64,000 nt of DNA from NCBI GenBank assembly GCA_019973155.2, contig BPQB01000001.1:2418001-2482000 (forward strand), written 5' to 3'. This document shows, in pieces, positions 1 through 11,721 of this stretch. A program made the translations under genes and the position numbers. Origin of the DNA: Phanerochaete sordida (taxonomy: Eukaryota > Basidiomycota > Agaricomycetes > Polyporales > Phanerochaetaceae). The notes beneath the pieces are model-generated. The model had not been told where the DNA came from. It searched no databases and saw only the letters and a list, made by a program, of their open reading frames with translations. How positions within the stretch are numbered: position 1 is the first letter of the stretch; each line of letters opens with the position of its first letter.

Positions 1-9
1 GGCACTCAC

Positions 10-239
10 CCTGGCGGGTACAGCCCACCCGAAGTCAAGGGCACTTTCTCTACCTCGTCATCATCATACTGCCCTTGTTGTCCGAAGTCACCAGTGAGCG
101 AAGTGGTGCTCGCGTAGGCACTCGGGGCCTCCTGAAAGGCGATGTGCGGGCGATCAGCGAATGGATCGTGCTCGGCCTCAGGGCCTAGGCTGGCTTGCGA
201 GTTGAAAGACGGCAACTGCGGGCGACGGTCCTCGGCCAT
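10..239 (-). CDS. Probable chitin synthase, 5' exon only (partial)
   Basis: The ATG is at 239 and about 76 codons follow before a good GGTGAGT donor at the window edge, so only the first exon is present. The peptide is a disordered, acidic N-terminus with an HDPFADRPHIAFQE segment, a YDDDEVEKVPLTSGG segment and a YPPG turn. This layout (DPFAD, then YDDDE.EKVPLT, then FYPPG) resembles the cytosolic N-terminus of basidiomycete chitin synthases, which make cell-wall chitin at the plasma membrane. The catalytic domain lies outside the window, so the call rests on the N-terminal signature from memory and could be wrong; another membrane protein with a similar disordered tail is the alternative. 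Confidence 0.5.
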
Positions 240-1190
240 TAGTCGTGAGTGTTGCGAGGATGGACGTTACAGAAAGCGAATGCGCTGGGGACGTGGCCTG
301 CCGCGCCTGGAGGAGGAGAATGAGGTGAGAGCGAGACGTAGAGTGGTGTTGGCTGTTGTCGAGGCGGAAGCAAGTTATACTTCCTCCAGACCCCGAACAC
401 CCGCTCGTAACTACACAGCATCCACTGATTACAAGCGCCTAAAGGCTCTGCAGTGCCGCCTCATTGCTCTCGTTTGCCGAGCCTGCTGTTCTATTTATGA
501 CGCGAATAATACGGCGACTGATGCTGCAGCGTCCGAGAACCTCGCGTCGCGCCCTCGTATTTTTCTGCATTTACTCTCATTTTCTGCAGGGAGGAAGAGG
601 GACAAAAAGAGGGCCTGTGCATCGATGGCGTAGGACCTCCGCCGTGAATGGCTGTGCGAGTTGCGGGATATGCTGATGCGCGAGGCGCGCTGAAACAGCC
701 ACAGCTGTGCGCTACTGCGTCCATCAGGGTCATCGATGGGCGACAGTCCGCCCGAATATGCGGGCTGCTCAGCGTCGACACCGCTCACTCCGGTGCGACC
801 TAGTGCGACACCGCCAGAGGCAGCGCGACCGCAGGGCCGCCTGCTGGAGCGAGTGTGAGCCTCGGGCACTCCGCTGCGTCAGCGCCTAGGCCCCCGAAGA
901 CACCGACGGTAATCAATCTTCTCAGCTTCGCAAGTCAATTTTGAGGGTTGGGCTGTTGCCTAGGCAGTGGCAAGGATTCGCAGACGACGGGTGTTTCGGA
1001 CATGTATAAGCACATGTACGCAGCAAACGCGGTTCCATTACGGGGGATGTCTAACCATGGTACAAACGACCCAGTCGTTGAGAGCTATAACACAACAGAG
1101 CGAGAACGAATCGACGAGGACAAATACAAGAGACAGAGGAGACGGTCGTACGGGTTCGTAACATCGTGCGCGCGTGATTGCGCAGGGGAT
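240..1190. other. Intergenic: upstream of the chitin synthase candidate, downstream of spo12
   Basis: No coherent coding sequence on either strand. It holds the presumed promoter of the gene starting at 239 (minus) and the 3' flank of the Spo12-like gene. No clear TATA box was found. Confidence 0.5.
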
Positions 1191-1681
1191 TTAGAACGGA
1201 TTCTCGTCGTCGTCCATCTTCTTGGCTTCATCACCGCTCGAGTCGGATTCCTTTGACTCCGGCTGTGAGAAGAGCGATGGCATAGGCTTTGCCACGCCCC
1301 TGCGAACCTCATGAGTGTCACAGATACACCGCTGTATTGATGCAGTACGTACTTGGCAAAGGTCTTCTTCTTCGCCGCATTGAGTTTCTTCGAACATGGG
1401 GTCATCAGGTTGTCTGTCGGCGAGACGAACGCAGGGTTTCTGTCGATCAAACATCCAAAGCTAAGCGTCCGTGGCGCATACGCGAGCAATGAGGCTTACA
1501 TGTTCTTCGCCATCCTCTTGGCGAGCAGCGCCTTGGCGCCCATTCCGGGTGCGAGCGCTGCTGTTCCGGTCGTCGCAGTGCCGACAGGTGCTTGGGGGAC
1601 GACGACCTTCGCTGCCTGAGATGGGTTGTGCAGCGGCTGAACGGGGACGGGGGATGCATCGGGGGTCGGAAGCGCAGACAT
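1191..1681 (-). CDS. spo12: Spo12-family mitotic/meiotic exit regulator
   Basis: Three exons: 1681 to about 1499, a middle exon beginning NPAFVSPTDNLMTPCSKKL, and a last exon ending in DDDENPF at 1191. The intron phases join cleanly (ACAT|GTAAGC and GCCAA|GTACGT donors). The product is about 125 aa with a low-complexity Pro/Ala N-terminus, the hallmark Spo12 box (SPTDNLMTPCSKKLN, then a KKK run) and an acidic Ser/Asp tail. Spo12 proteins act in the FEAR pathway that releases Cdc14 at anaphase; the SPTD Ser and TPC Thr in the box are proline-directed phosphosite candidates. The family is small and recognised almost entirely by this box, which is intact here. The neighbouring genes are unrelated. 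Confidence 0.8.
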
Positions 1682-2796
1682 CTCGGCGGTCGTGTGAGGC
1701 GTTGGGCGAAGTAAAGCGAGGGATGGGAGAGGGGGACGAAAGCCGGGGAGGTTGAAGTTGGTTGTAAGGAGCGAACTCGAACTTGCAACGCGAGTTCGAA
1801 AATGAACCTCACGTGGAGCGTGAGAGGGACACGTTCCTCACGTGCTCGTGTGGCAGCACGTGCAGAAACCCTAACCTCCCTTCCTTCTCCTTTCTCCTCC
1901 CGGGCTTCGTTTGTCTATTTGCTCCCTGTGAGTGTCGCCGTCTTGACGTGGTACATCTGACGGCCGATCCTCAGTTAGAGCTGTGCTTCCTGCAGACGCT
2001 ATGTCGATCTGATCTGCATAGTACATAGCTGCAGGCTAAGCCGTCTGTGACCAGCCTCGCGCCGAGGTGTCTCAACAGTCCATACCCACAACCGAGACAA
2101 GGCACGTCACGGCGGAATATTCTCTGTTGCGCCTTACAGCGAGCTCTCGCGCTATCAGGCGGCGCGGCAGCCATACTGCATTTCCACCAACGGCCATGGA
2201 GACCAGCTGCTTAACGACATAAGCCAGCTCATTGTTCCTGCTGCATTATCTACTGTCCTTCGGAGACGGTGCCTGGTCTAGTGAGTCTCGGACGCGAACA
2301 ACGATGCTGACTGGTATTACTGTATTCCAGAATGTATGACGTGGGCATTGCGTAGGTTCTACGTATACGTGCGAAGCCGCCCTACAAGTGTGGGTCGATG
2401 AAGCTTTCACCTCTTAGGCCAGGGACTTATCGTTACGACAGGGCGGGCGAGCTACCAACGAATATGATCCTTTTGTTCCACAGACGTACATTTCGACCCG
2501 GTCAATTTGCACCACATCTCCAAGGTATCCCCGCCCGACGTCTCAGGACCCTGAATCATCACTCCTGGGCGAGATAGGAGGAGGCCCTTACGCTAACGTG
2601 AGGCGGACATGAAGGACTTACGGCCCAGCCTTCCGAGGGTGCTTCATCCCAGCACCCTACAATCTCGACTATGGGAGACCACTTAGAGACCGAGAGGAAG
2701 CGCACGCTTTCTCTCTCTTCAACCTTCGCGGGGCTTGAACCCGTGGCTCTGCCTAGGCAGGTGGTGAATTCTAACGTTGTGCAGATCTAGCTCTGG
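1682..2796. other. Intergenic, no gene recognised
   Basis: Moderate-GC sequence with only short ORFs. It contains the presumed spo12 promoter next to 1682 and a tRNA-like B-box near 2733-2745 that does not fold into a full tRNA (see rejected items). Confidence 0.5.
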
Positions 2797-4030
2797 TCAA
2801 ACGGGAACGATCTGTCGGCCCAGAGCCTCCAGACTGGCCGCCTCTCCTCCGTATCGCGCCAGCGCGTCACGTCTGTACGCAACACGTCGCGCTCGACTTC
2901 TTATCTTCCAGCAACGTGTTGAGGGAAAACGATAGTGGCGTCGCGTTATTCTCCCGCAATGAACGAGGCCCGCAGCTTGCCGCCATTGCCGCCGATCATC
3001 CTGCGAAAGGGCGCGCGCGAAGGCCGGCCAGCGCGAAGCGTGTCGTTCACGTGTAGTCGCGACCGTCCCGCCGGACGCAATGGCGACGTGGGCGAGATTG
3101 TCGCGGCGCACGTGGGGCCCGGGGTGGCGGAGAATCTGCCTCGCAAAGGCTAATTCGCGCCTCGGGCTGTGCGTCGCGCAAGCCGTGGGCCGGGCGGCCC
3201 CCTCGTCAGAGGGCGCACACGCCATGGGCAGGCCTTCCCGCGGGAGTGCTTCACGAGCCCCCGGGCTCGCGTACAGCCTTGTCCCGCCCACGGTGCTGCG
3301 CAACGCTGTCCGCCGCGCCGCCCCAATTTCACCGCTCTGTAATTCGGGCTCGCTGTCCGCCGCGCTGCGCTCCGCGAGGCCCAAGCGCACCCGCGCGCCG
3401 CACGCCCGGCGTGATGTGAGCCCTTGCGTTATGCGCCCTGCAGATAAGGCCGCGCAGCTGTGCGTGCGCACACTTGATCCGCGTCGCCCGCCTGCGTTCG
3501 CCCGCGCCGGGTTTGGGCCCCTCGCGGCGCGCACTGTCGCCACCCTGTCGTCGCGCCGCCGCCACACAGCCTGGCCGCTGCCGTCACGCCAAGCGCCGGC
3601 CGCGCGTCCGAGGCCGTGCGTCGCACGCGCGGTGCCCGTCCGTGGGAGGTTCGTGCCCCGCCTGGAACTGGCGTATGTGCTCGGAGCGCGGTGGCGGCGA
3701 GGCTGTGGCAACGATCAGTGCTGCCGTCTTTGGGCCGCCCTCGCAGGCGTCCGGGACACATGCCTTACGACATGGTGCGGCGTCGCAGGGACGTGCAGTG
3801 TCAGTCGTACGCGTAATACCGAACGCGACCGCGGGTGCCGAGCATCATGCATTCATACCCGGCGCGTCTGCGTCAGATTTCCCCCGGTGTCTGCGACCTG
3901 GCATGCGCGACTTCGAGCGGAACGCAGGGGGGATGCCCGTGGCCCTGGTGGCAATCCATGTCTATCTCGGGCAGCCTGAGCGCATGGCCCAGCCGGGGCG
4001 GGCCATGCTAAAAGGCCATCTCCGCTGTTA
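2797..4030. other. GC/CpG-rich island with long ORFs on both strands
   Basis: About 1.2 kb markedly richer in GC and CpG than its flanks. ORFs of about 300 codons overlap on opposite strands (2797-3711 minus, 3080-3979 plus). Both translate to Arg/Ala/Pro-rich sequence with no domain, no intron pattern and no plausible translation context, so I treat them as products of base composition. No terminal repeats or transposon motifs were seen. Confidence 0.45.
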
Positions 4031-6159
4031 GCCTTCACGGCGTTCGGACGATGCCTTTTGCACCCGTCGTAGATCGCTCCTTTATAGCGAGCCATGCAGG
4101 CTTTAGCCTTCTGCTCTGTTGCTTCATCACCCGTCGCTCTTGCTTGCTCACAACTTGCGCCGAAGTTCGTCGGGAGTTATCACGCGCTGCGGATGGTTTC
4201 ACGAGCATATCTATTGTAAGGCACGCACATGCGCCTCGAGAGCGCGGTGCATTCCAGCGTCGAGCAAAATGCCATGCACATTGTGTTCAATCGGCTATGT
4301 AAAGTTGTCCCTAGGAGAAGCGATGTCGTCGCGACGGGCGGTTTCCGACACACAGGGCCGAACAAGCTAAGCACTGTCCCTGGCTGCCCGACTGCGAACG
4401 TGCCCCGGAGAAAATCACACGTACATAAGTGCGTGAAGGGCGGATCCAGAGTGGCAACGTCGCGACCTTGTTCCTAGCAACATCTCGCCTCATCAGAGCG
4501 CGTCATTACGCAGGGTAATTCTTCGGGCCCGCTGGGCACACAAACGAGGTGATTCATATGGCTGACCAGACCGCGAGGCAATTCTATGGGGCTTGCTCGG
4601 CTGTCGACCACCTGGGAGAGGAACGGAGCGAGATGGATCTTGGGAGGGAAATGTGTTCTGCACCGTGGCGTAGCGACGAGCTCCTTGAAACGCGGCATAT
4701 TCCAGGGGGGACTGGGACGCAATGCGTTCATAGCTTGATGTGCCCAATGGCGATGTGTCGGCCTGTCGGCGCGTCGGACTGTGCTTGAAGCAGGAGGTGA
4801 CATAGTCGCCACAATGTCTCGCTGGAATCTGTTCACGCCGCTGTACGCGGTGCGCCCGTCGTGGCAAGGGCAGTCCCGGCAGCAGCAAGATTTGTGATAA
4901 ATGACGGTTTGGACATCAGGAAGTTCTGCCGTAGCACGTTGGGCGTCCTAGTAGCTGCGGCCTCGTTGCAGGACCTTGGGAAGCGTGGCTTGCCAAATAC
5001 GCCGGCCTTATCTTGCGCGCTGGGTCCGGCTAGGGTGTGGCGAGGGAGCATGATATACATCTTCGGGAGACGAGAGTTTAAGGTTGCCTCGGCCGTACGT
5101 AGGGGGAGTGCGCAGAGAATGCGTGCGACGTTCTAGGCTCGCGTAGGTCTTAGTGTGGTAGCCGTTCCGAGACCTGGTCAGCGAGGATGCACGCGATCGC
5201 CGGAAAATGGTACGGAGCACTTACCGACGGAATCATGCACGAGACCCGGGAGGATATACGATGACTGTGGGCCGGGCCTTGTAATGCATACGGAGCATCA
5301 GCAGACCGGCCGATGGTGAAACTGTGCAAGCAGGTATGGCAAGGGGGGCCAATAGACACGTAAAGGGCCCGGAGCTCGAGGAGGGCGGCGGCTGAAGAGG
5401 CCAGATTGGCGATGCAACAGCGTCCGATGGAGAGAGCCACGAGACGGAGGAAGCGAGGGGAGGATTCACACTGGGCGCAGGCTGGGGAGGCACGTTCGGA
5501 GGCGTTGGCGAAGCGTGCGGAGGAGTTCTGGCAGGACAGGGCAGGAGGCAGCCAGGACAACGGAGCGGGTTGGGATCAGAGATGGTGGGAGAGAGGAGGA
5601 GAGACTTGAGACCGCGCGAGCCGCCGGGTGCGAGACCATGGATGTCTCCCTCTGGCTCTCGCTCTGGCGACGTGGCCGCGGTGTAATTTTTTCTGTGGAG
5701 AGTTCTGGCGGTTGGCAGGGTGGGTTGTATTCAGAAAACGAGCATGCTCCTTGGCTGGTTGTTTAGCCGGCCTGCACCGATTCGAGCACCGATCCGGCGA
5801 CCCAGTTTTCGGTCGCTGCCCTTCCTACATATGTCCGTTTCGTGTAACGCTTAAATACCCCTTTCCTTCCTCCCGCCCAACACCTGCTCGCCCTTCCTCC
5901 TAGCCCGCCCTCGCCGTCGCTGACGTGCACCACAGGTGCCCCTCGTCGCGTACACGCCCGCCCTCACCACCCGCCACGCGCATCCGGAGAAACGGCGCGG
6001 AAAATAGGTGGACACCCAAACCGTCCCGCCGCAAGACCCTTTACTTCAATCTCCACCGTCTTCATCCTTCTCCCTTCCGACACCTCCGCCAGTATCTTAT
6101 AAACTACCCCACGAACGCCCACCTCACCCACCCCTTTTCCCTCCCACACCCGTCACGAC
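4031..6159. other. Intergenic, no gene recognised; 3' part is the Rheb leader
   Basis: Many short ORFs on both strands but none with a recognisable motif or consistent splice pattern. From about 5860 to 6159 the plus strand becomes strongly C/T-rich (long CCTTCC-type tracts), which is common just upstream of start codons in basidiomycete housekeeping genes; I take it as the core promoter and 5' leader of the GTPase gene at 6160. Confidence 0.5.
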
Positions 6160-6998
6160 ATGCCCGCCGAAGTCCTCAAGAAACGCAAGATCGCAGTGCT
6201 CGGCTCCCGTTCAGTCGGTGCGCGCGTTTTTTCTCGGCCGAGCGCCCCCCTGTGCGTCCCACTCACGAGACCTCACAGGCAAGTCGTCGCTCGTCATCCA
6301 GTTCATCGAGAACCACTTCGTCGAGTCCTACTACCCGACCATCGAGAGCACGTTCTCGAAGACCATCCCCTACAACGGCGCAAACTATGATTGTGACATC
6401 ATAGACACAGCCGGTCAGGTACGCTTACCGCCACCTCGCCCCTTCGTCCGAAGACGCTTACCCCATGGTCTCAGGATGAGTTCACCATCCTCAACTCCAA
6501 GCATGCTATCGGAATTCACGGCTTTGTGCTCGTGTACTCGGTCGCATCCCGCAAGTCCTTCGACATGGTCCAGATTGTCTATGACAAAATTGTCAATTTC
6601 TGTGGCCTGAACCAAATACCTTGCGTCATCGTCGGCTCGAAAACCGATCTGCAGAACAGGTATGTGGTGGGGCTCGCGTGTGCGCCGTCGTCTGGAGAGA
6701 GACCCCTCAATTCTTGTCCCTACGTTCAGTGCACCTCACCCCAAACCTAGACAGGTGCAACCCGAGGAGGGCCAGCAGCTGGCGAAGCAGATCCACGCAG
6801 CCTGGGTAGAGACGAGTGCGAAGACAAACACCAACGTCGGTACGTGTTTTCTACACGTTTCACGCCCCGCCCGAGTGACGCCCTGACATGTGTCGCGTGC
6901 CTACAGGCAAGGTCTTCGAACTCTGTCTCGCCGAGATCGAGAAGGCCTCTCCGAACAGCAAGGCAGAACCGCCAGCCTCCAAGTGCACGATTCAATGA
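6160..6998 (+). CDS. rhb1: Rheb-type small GTPase (TORC1 activator)
   Basis: Five exons give about 187 aa. The first intron splits G1 (GSRSV|GKSSL, residues 15-24), with Arg-Ser-Val-Gly in place of Ras Gly12-type residues, which is diagnostic of Rheb. Then follow an effector region YYPTIESTFSK, G3 DTAGQ at about 62-66, G5 ETSAK and a C-terminal CTIQ box for prenylation. GTP-bound Rheb activates TOR complex 1 at endomembranes in response to nutrients. The G4 motif reads GSKTDL instead of GNKxDL, so the guanine-contacting Asn is Ser, which is unusual (see findings). Splice junctions checked: CAG|GTACGC...CTCAG|GATGAG; AACAG|GTATGT...CCTAG|ACAGG; GTCG|GTACGT...CTACAG|GCAAG. Length matches the family. 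Confidence 0.95.
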
Positions 6999-7672
6999 TT
7001 TATAGAACCTAGAACATTCCGCTCTCGCACGCTCGTCATCTGCATCCTCGACCCGCCATCCGATCTCTGCGCCGCGTTCCCCCCTTCATGCTGCATTGGT
7101 CGCCTGACCTCTCATGTTCACTATAATGAGACGCCTGGACGCACTCGGCGCTCCGGTCGTCTCAGCATCGCCCACGTCCTCCCCTCTCTCACCATGCTTT
7201 CGTCTCTTGGGTTGACTGTTGGCTATAAACTGGACCTTGACTTATCGTTCTCGACTCAATCGCATTCGTACAACTCCTCTGTTTGTTCTCTCATTCCGCT
7301 CACACGATATGTAAAGCCTGTATGATACAATTATCCGTCACCTAGGTCTCCATAACGGGACGTACATACACTCTGTAATCTACGTGGCGGTTTCTAATTT
7401 CTGCTTGATTGTAATGACATCCCGCGCCCGCGTTTCTCACCCAATCAGCCCCGGCATGACGAGGGAGGTCGACGCTCACAGCGTTATGAACAGGTGCGGC
7501 ATCCCCATTTCATAATCCACTGACAATAGCCGACGGCTCGCCCTCGGAAAACGCGATGATGGCCTGCTGTTCACGAATACATTCTTTCATTTAGCTACCG
7601 ACCGGTCTAGCTCTCCACGTCGTCGATCTCGATACCCCCGAGGGGCAGGCGCCGCCACCAGGCCGCTGCTTC
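6999..7672. other. Convergent 3' flanks of rhb1 and the beta-mannosidase
   Basis: T-rich, gene-free spacer between two genes that end towards each other; it should hold both polyadenylation regions. No further ORF or repeat is visible. Confidence 0.6.
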
Positions 7673-10600
7673 TCAGGCCGTCCCATCGCCCAGGTAGCGC
7701 GCCCTGACGGGCCTGCCCTGGAGGCCCACGGCACGGACCACCTGCGCGTCGCCGGGCACGAGGTCGACGGCCTGGTCGTCCCACTGGACGGCGTCGCCGT
7801 CGACGTCGAGTACGACGCCCTTGACGGGCCTGCGCGCCGAGAGCCGCACGGACTCCCCGTCGGCGCCGACCGCGACCTCGAGCCCGACCGCCTGCGCGTC
7901 CGGGAAGTGGATGAACTTGAACGGCTCGGGCCTGCGCCGCGGAGCGCGCGTGTCAGCACGGGGGCGCGGGACGGAGCCGGAGGGGCGCGACGCACCAGTT
8001 CGCGTACCGCGCGAGCACGGCGCCGGCCGCGTCGAGGAGCCGCGCGGAGACGACGATCGTGCGCGGCGCGTCGTTCAGCTTCGTGCGCGTCGGCTGCCCG
8101 GGCACAGGCCCCGCCCAGAGCTCGGTCGCGGCGTTGGGCGCCAGGACGACGTCGCGGGTCCAGCGCTCGGTCCAGTCGGAGTGCAGGTCGAACGCGGCGA
8201 CCTCGAGGGTGACGCTCTTCTCCGCGAGCGTGCTGTTCGTCGCCCAGACCTCGAGGCGCGCCTCGATGGCGACGCGCGCGGCGGAGAGCGCGTCGGGGTG
8301 CGTCGTGACGTCCTTGCGCGCCATGCCGACCGTGTACGGGCGCAGCTCGCGCTTGATGGTGAAGTACGCCGGCTTGGGGCGCAGGAAGTAGTCCACGATC
8401 GCCCAGGACGTGACCGGCCAGCAGTCGTTGATCTGCAGGCGCGGGCGTGAGCCCGCGTGCACTTGCACGCGAGGGAGCGGAGACGCACCTGCCACACGAG
8501 CGCGCCGGCGGTGTACTCTCTGCCCTTGCCCTTCCAGTTGCGCCGCCAGAGCCGGTAGGCAGACGCCAAGGTCTCGGCCTGCATGATTTGCGTGTAGTAC
8601 ACGTAGCTGTCGACCGCGGACGTGCAGGGTCAGCGGGCCGTGCCCAGGTGCCCAGGGCGGCGTCCAACGACGCACCTCTCAATGTCGAACGCATGCTTGA
8701 AGTTCTCCATGAGGTAAAGCTGGAGATCCGGAGCGTGAGCATAGGTCCCGTGCGGGAGAAGAGAAGCCGCCCCAGGGCCGAGCGTGCCTACCTCCAGTCG
8801 ACGCTCGAAACCGTCCGCCTTGTTGTGGTTATTCATGGTCCTTCATTTCCGGTGCGTCAATGCATAAACACTACGTAATAGCCACATGGCGGAAACACCT
8901 GGACTGCGGGAACCGCTCCGCCTTGTTGCCACCGAGCCAATAGTCCACGGTGCGGATGTCGGGGTATCCTTGCCTGAGCGTCGTCCGGTGGTGAGCGCCG
9001 CGGGTCACATTGGCGTGGCAGAGCGGAAACAGGGTACGCACATGCCGAATTCGGACACGAAGCGGCCAGCCAAGATGTCCCAGTTGTGCCATGGTTCCTG
9101 AGAGCCGTGCCAGACGTTCCCTGTGCTCCGCACGCATGAGAAAACACACGGTCATGGGCTCGCAAATAACGTACACTGATGCAGGTCTCCGTATGTCCGG
9201 TCCGTGGTCGGCTTCCCGAAGCCACTGTAAGGCGAGCTGCGGTGGTAGAAGATGTTGCTGAACTTTTCGACGACGCCCGGCAGCAGACGTTCGTAGATGT
9301 GCCGCGCAGGGAAGTTCGTCTTACGGAAGTCTGAGTGCTCATCGTTGTAATCCAGCTCTAATTTGAAGGACTCTGCGACTTGGTAATCTGTAATAATGGC
9401 GTCAGTGATGTGCGATCATAGGTAGGCCGTACGGAGCGTTACCTTCGTTGTTCCCAGCTAGACAGGGCATATATTAAGTCACGCGCCCAAGGAAGCGGCG
9501 AAAGCACGAACCGAAAATGACAACAGAAGGGTGATGGCGCAACCGCTTGACGTTTTGCTCTGCCTCGATCTCGATAGATTTCAGGAGCGAATCGTATGCG
9601 GGGTACTGGACCGAGGGTCAGAGTCCAGACGCGGGGCACGATCGAGGCGACGGACCTGTCCACAGCCAAACATGAAGTCCTGCCAGACGAGGATCCCGAG
9701 CTCTAAGGCCGAGGTCCGTCAGCGCTCGTAGGCACAGAATAACGGGGACACCGCACCGTCGCAGAGCTCGTAGAAATCGTCCGCCTCGTAGATGCCGCCG
9801 CCCCAGACGCGCACCATGTTCTGGTTCCCGTCGACGAGGAGCTGCAGCCAGGCGCGGTAGCGCTCGCGCGTCATCCTGCAGCAGCAGCGCGCGTGTCAGC
9901 GCCGGGGGCGACGCGCGAGGGCAAGGGACGCGGCACACACGTTGTCAAGAACGAGTCCGCAGGGATCCAGTTCGAGCCGCCGCAGAAGATTCTGACGCCG
10001 TTGACTTCGAAGAGGAACGTCCGGCCGGGCTGGTCGACGAGCGCGTCCTGCACGACCTTGACGCGGCGGAACCCGAACCTGTCCTTCTTCGTGTCGAGCA
10101 CGGTGCCCTCCTGCATGTCGAAAGGTCCATCAGGGCGCGGGGTAGCACGCGAACGGCATATTACGTACCGCGTCGAGGATGGTGACCTCGGCTGTGTAGA
10201 GCGGCTGCTTGCCGTACCCCACGGGGTACCAGGGTTCGTATGCACCCTTGCTCAGCGAGAACTCACACGTCTTTGAGCCGGCGGTCACGTCGATGTTGGA
10301 GGCCCCGATGATGATAGCCTCGCTGGGCTGCAGGATCCGCACCACGGCCTTGAGCGGGCGGGCAGGGCCCGAGACCGCGAAGAAGACGTCGAGCTTCGCG
10401 TTCCCACTGTCGTCGATGGCCACGCGGACATCGATCTCGTCGATACGCGACGCGTAGGTCTCGAGCGTCACAGGCTTCCAGGGACCGGTCGTCATCAGGA
10501 CCGGGCCCCAGTCCCACCCGTAGCTGCGGCATCATGTCAGTCGCCGCGGCGCGGAAGGTTTGGGGGGCGTACTTGTACTGCGCCTTGCGGACATGCAGGC

Positions 10601-11358
10601 GGCTGGAGTCTCCGTTCCAGAGATTGAGCTTCTCGTGCTGAGCTTCGATCTCGCGGCCCTGGACGGCCTCAGTCAGCGGCGCGGAGGAGAGAGTTGGTGG
10701 GACTGACCTTGCGGAAGGCGCTGGCGAAGTTGATGACCAGCTCGTTGTCCGTGGCCTTGAGCTGACCGACGACAGAGACACGATGCGAGACAAACTGGTT
10801 GTCTGACCTGTCAAGCTGGTCAGTATGCATGCATTGCGGTGTATGTATGCAGCGTACTCGAGGATCTTTGTCCCGTTCTTGAGACGCCGGTAGGAGTGAG
10901 TAAAGGGTGCTTCGATGATGTGCGCAGCACTCACCAGGAGCACTGTCGCAAAGGTATCGAGCCCGTCGAACACGAGGTCAGCGTTTGGCGCGGCAAGCTG
11001 CTTCTCGTCGACGGCAAAGCTTGTCTTGAACGACCAGTCGGCCTCGCCGACCCCTGCAGCGACAATTGAGTGACGTTCGCACACAACGATATCCACACGT
11101 ACATTGCACATCCCATTCATTCAGCCCGATGAACTACGATCACCGCCGACATAAGCAGCATGGACACGAATGACGCAGCGCGAGACGTACGGGATCAGGT
11201 ATCTTGCCCTCCTTGAGCAGCTCGACGTGCACCGTCGTCGGGAACTGCTGCACCGCAGCCCACTCGCCCACCTTCACGCTGCCGGTGTCCGTGCCGTGCG
11301 CATCGGCGAGCGCATAGCTCCACCCCTTGTCCAGCGCCGTCTTCGTGAAGCCCGCCAT
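7673..11358 (-). CDS. Beta-mannosidase, glycoside hydrolase family 2, intracellular type
   Basis: A many-exon gene starting [12 protein letters not shown] at 11358 and ending YLGDGTA at 7673. In order: galactose-binding-like N-domain ([18 protein letters not shown] then TTGPWKPV), immunoglobulin-like part, a TIM barrel with [29 protein letters not shown] strand, GNNE (acid/base Glu), SEFG (nucleophile Glu) and [15 protein letters not shown], then a C-terminal beta domain. The enzyme removes beta-1,4-linked mannose from the non-reducing end of manno-oligosaccharides. No signal peptide is visible, so it is probably a cytosolic type-B enzyme acting on imported oligomannosides. A 31-nt exon encoding [10 protein letters not shown] restores the motif [19 protein letters not shown]. 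At least two introns appear to end in AAG. Both catalytic residues are intact and no frameshift is needed. Confidence 0.93.
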
Positions 11359-11721
11359 CGTGTGTGAGTCGTGCGCGTGCGTGCTGCGTGGGGCGCAGGG
11401 CGTGGTCGGCACGCATGGCGCGTGGGACGCCGCTCTTATACGCTGCTGGGCCGTCCGCGATTCCGAGAGCGGCCTCGCGAGATAGTGGGGAGCCCAGGTC
11501 AGATGTGTGCGAAAGCAGCCGCGAACACGGTTGCGGGCCTGTGTGTCCGCCGAGGATTCGCCGCGGCGCCGCTATGTCAGGCGCCCGGCGGACGCAGCCA
11601 ATCAGCGCTCGTGTTCACAGTCGCCTCGAAGGGGAGAACGACGCAGCCGGTACGTTGCTCTATCCCAGAAGCTGAGAGACGATCTATGAAATTACAGCTA
11701 CAAGCGTATTGTCCTCGAACC
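11359..11721. other. Beta-mannosidase upstream region / 3' flank of the editing protein gene
   Basis: Short GC-rich spacer between two minus-strand genes; no ORF of its own and no clear TATA box. Confidence 0.5.

Noticed and set aside
2720..2785. tRNA-like minus-strand segment with a GGTTCAAGCCCC B-box, a GAATTC D-loop-like word and near-complementary ends
   Set aside because: The distance between the putative acceptor strands is about 59 nt before the 3' strand, too short for a tRNA. There is no proper anticodon stem and one acceptor pair is mismatched. At best it is a degenerate tRNA-derived fragment.
2797..3979. Two overlapping 300-codon ORFs on opposite strands as genes
   Set aside because: Arg/Ala/Pro-rich, no domain, no introns in a genome where nearly every gene has them, and mutual overlap; explained by high GC, which removes stop codons.
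5150..5643. Minus-strand ORFs of 86-136 codons rich in Pro/Ser/Leu as a secreted protein
   Set aside because: No ATG with signal peptide in the right frame, no motif, no splice pattern; not supported.
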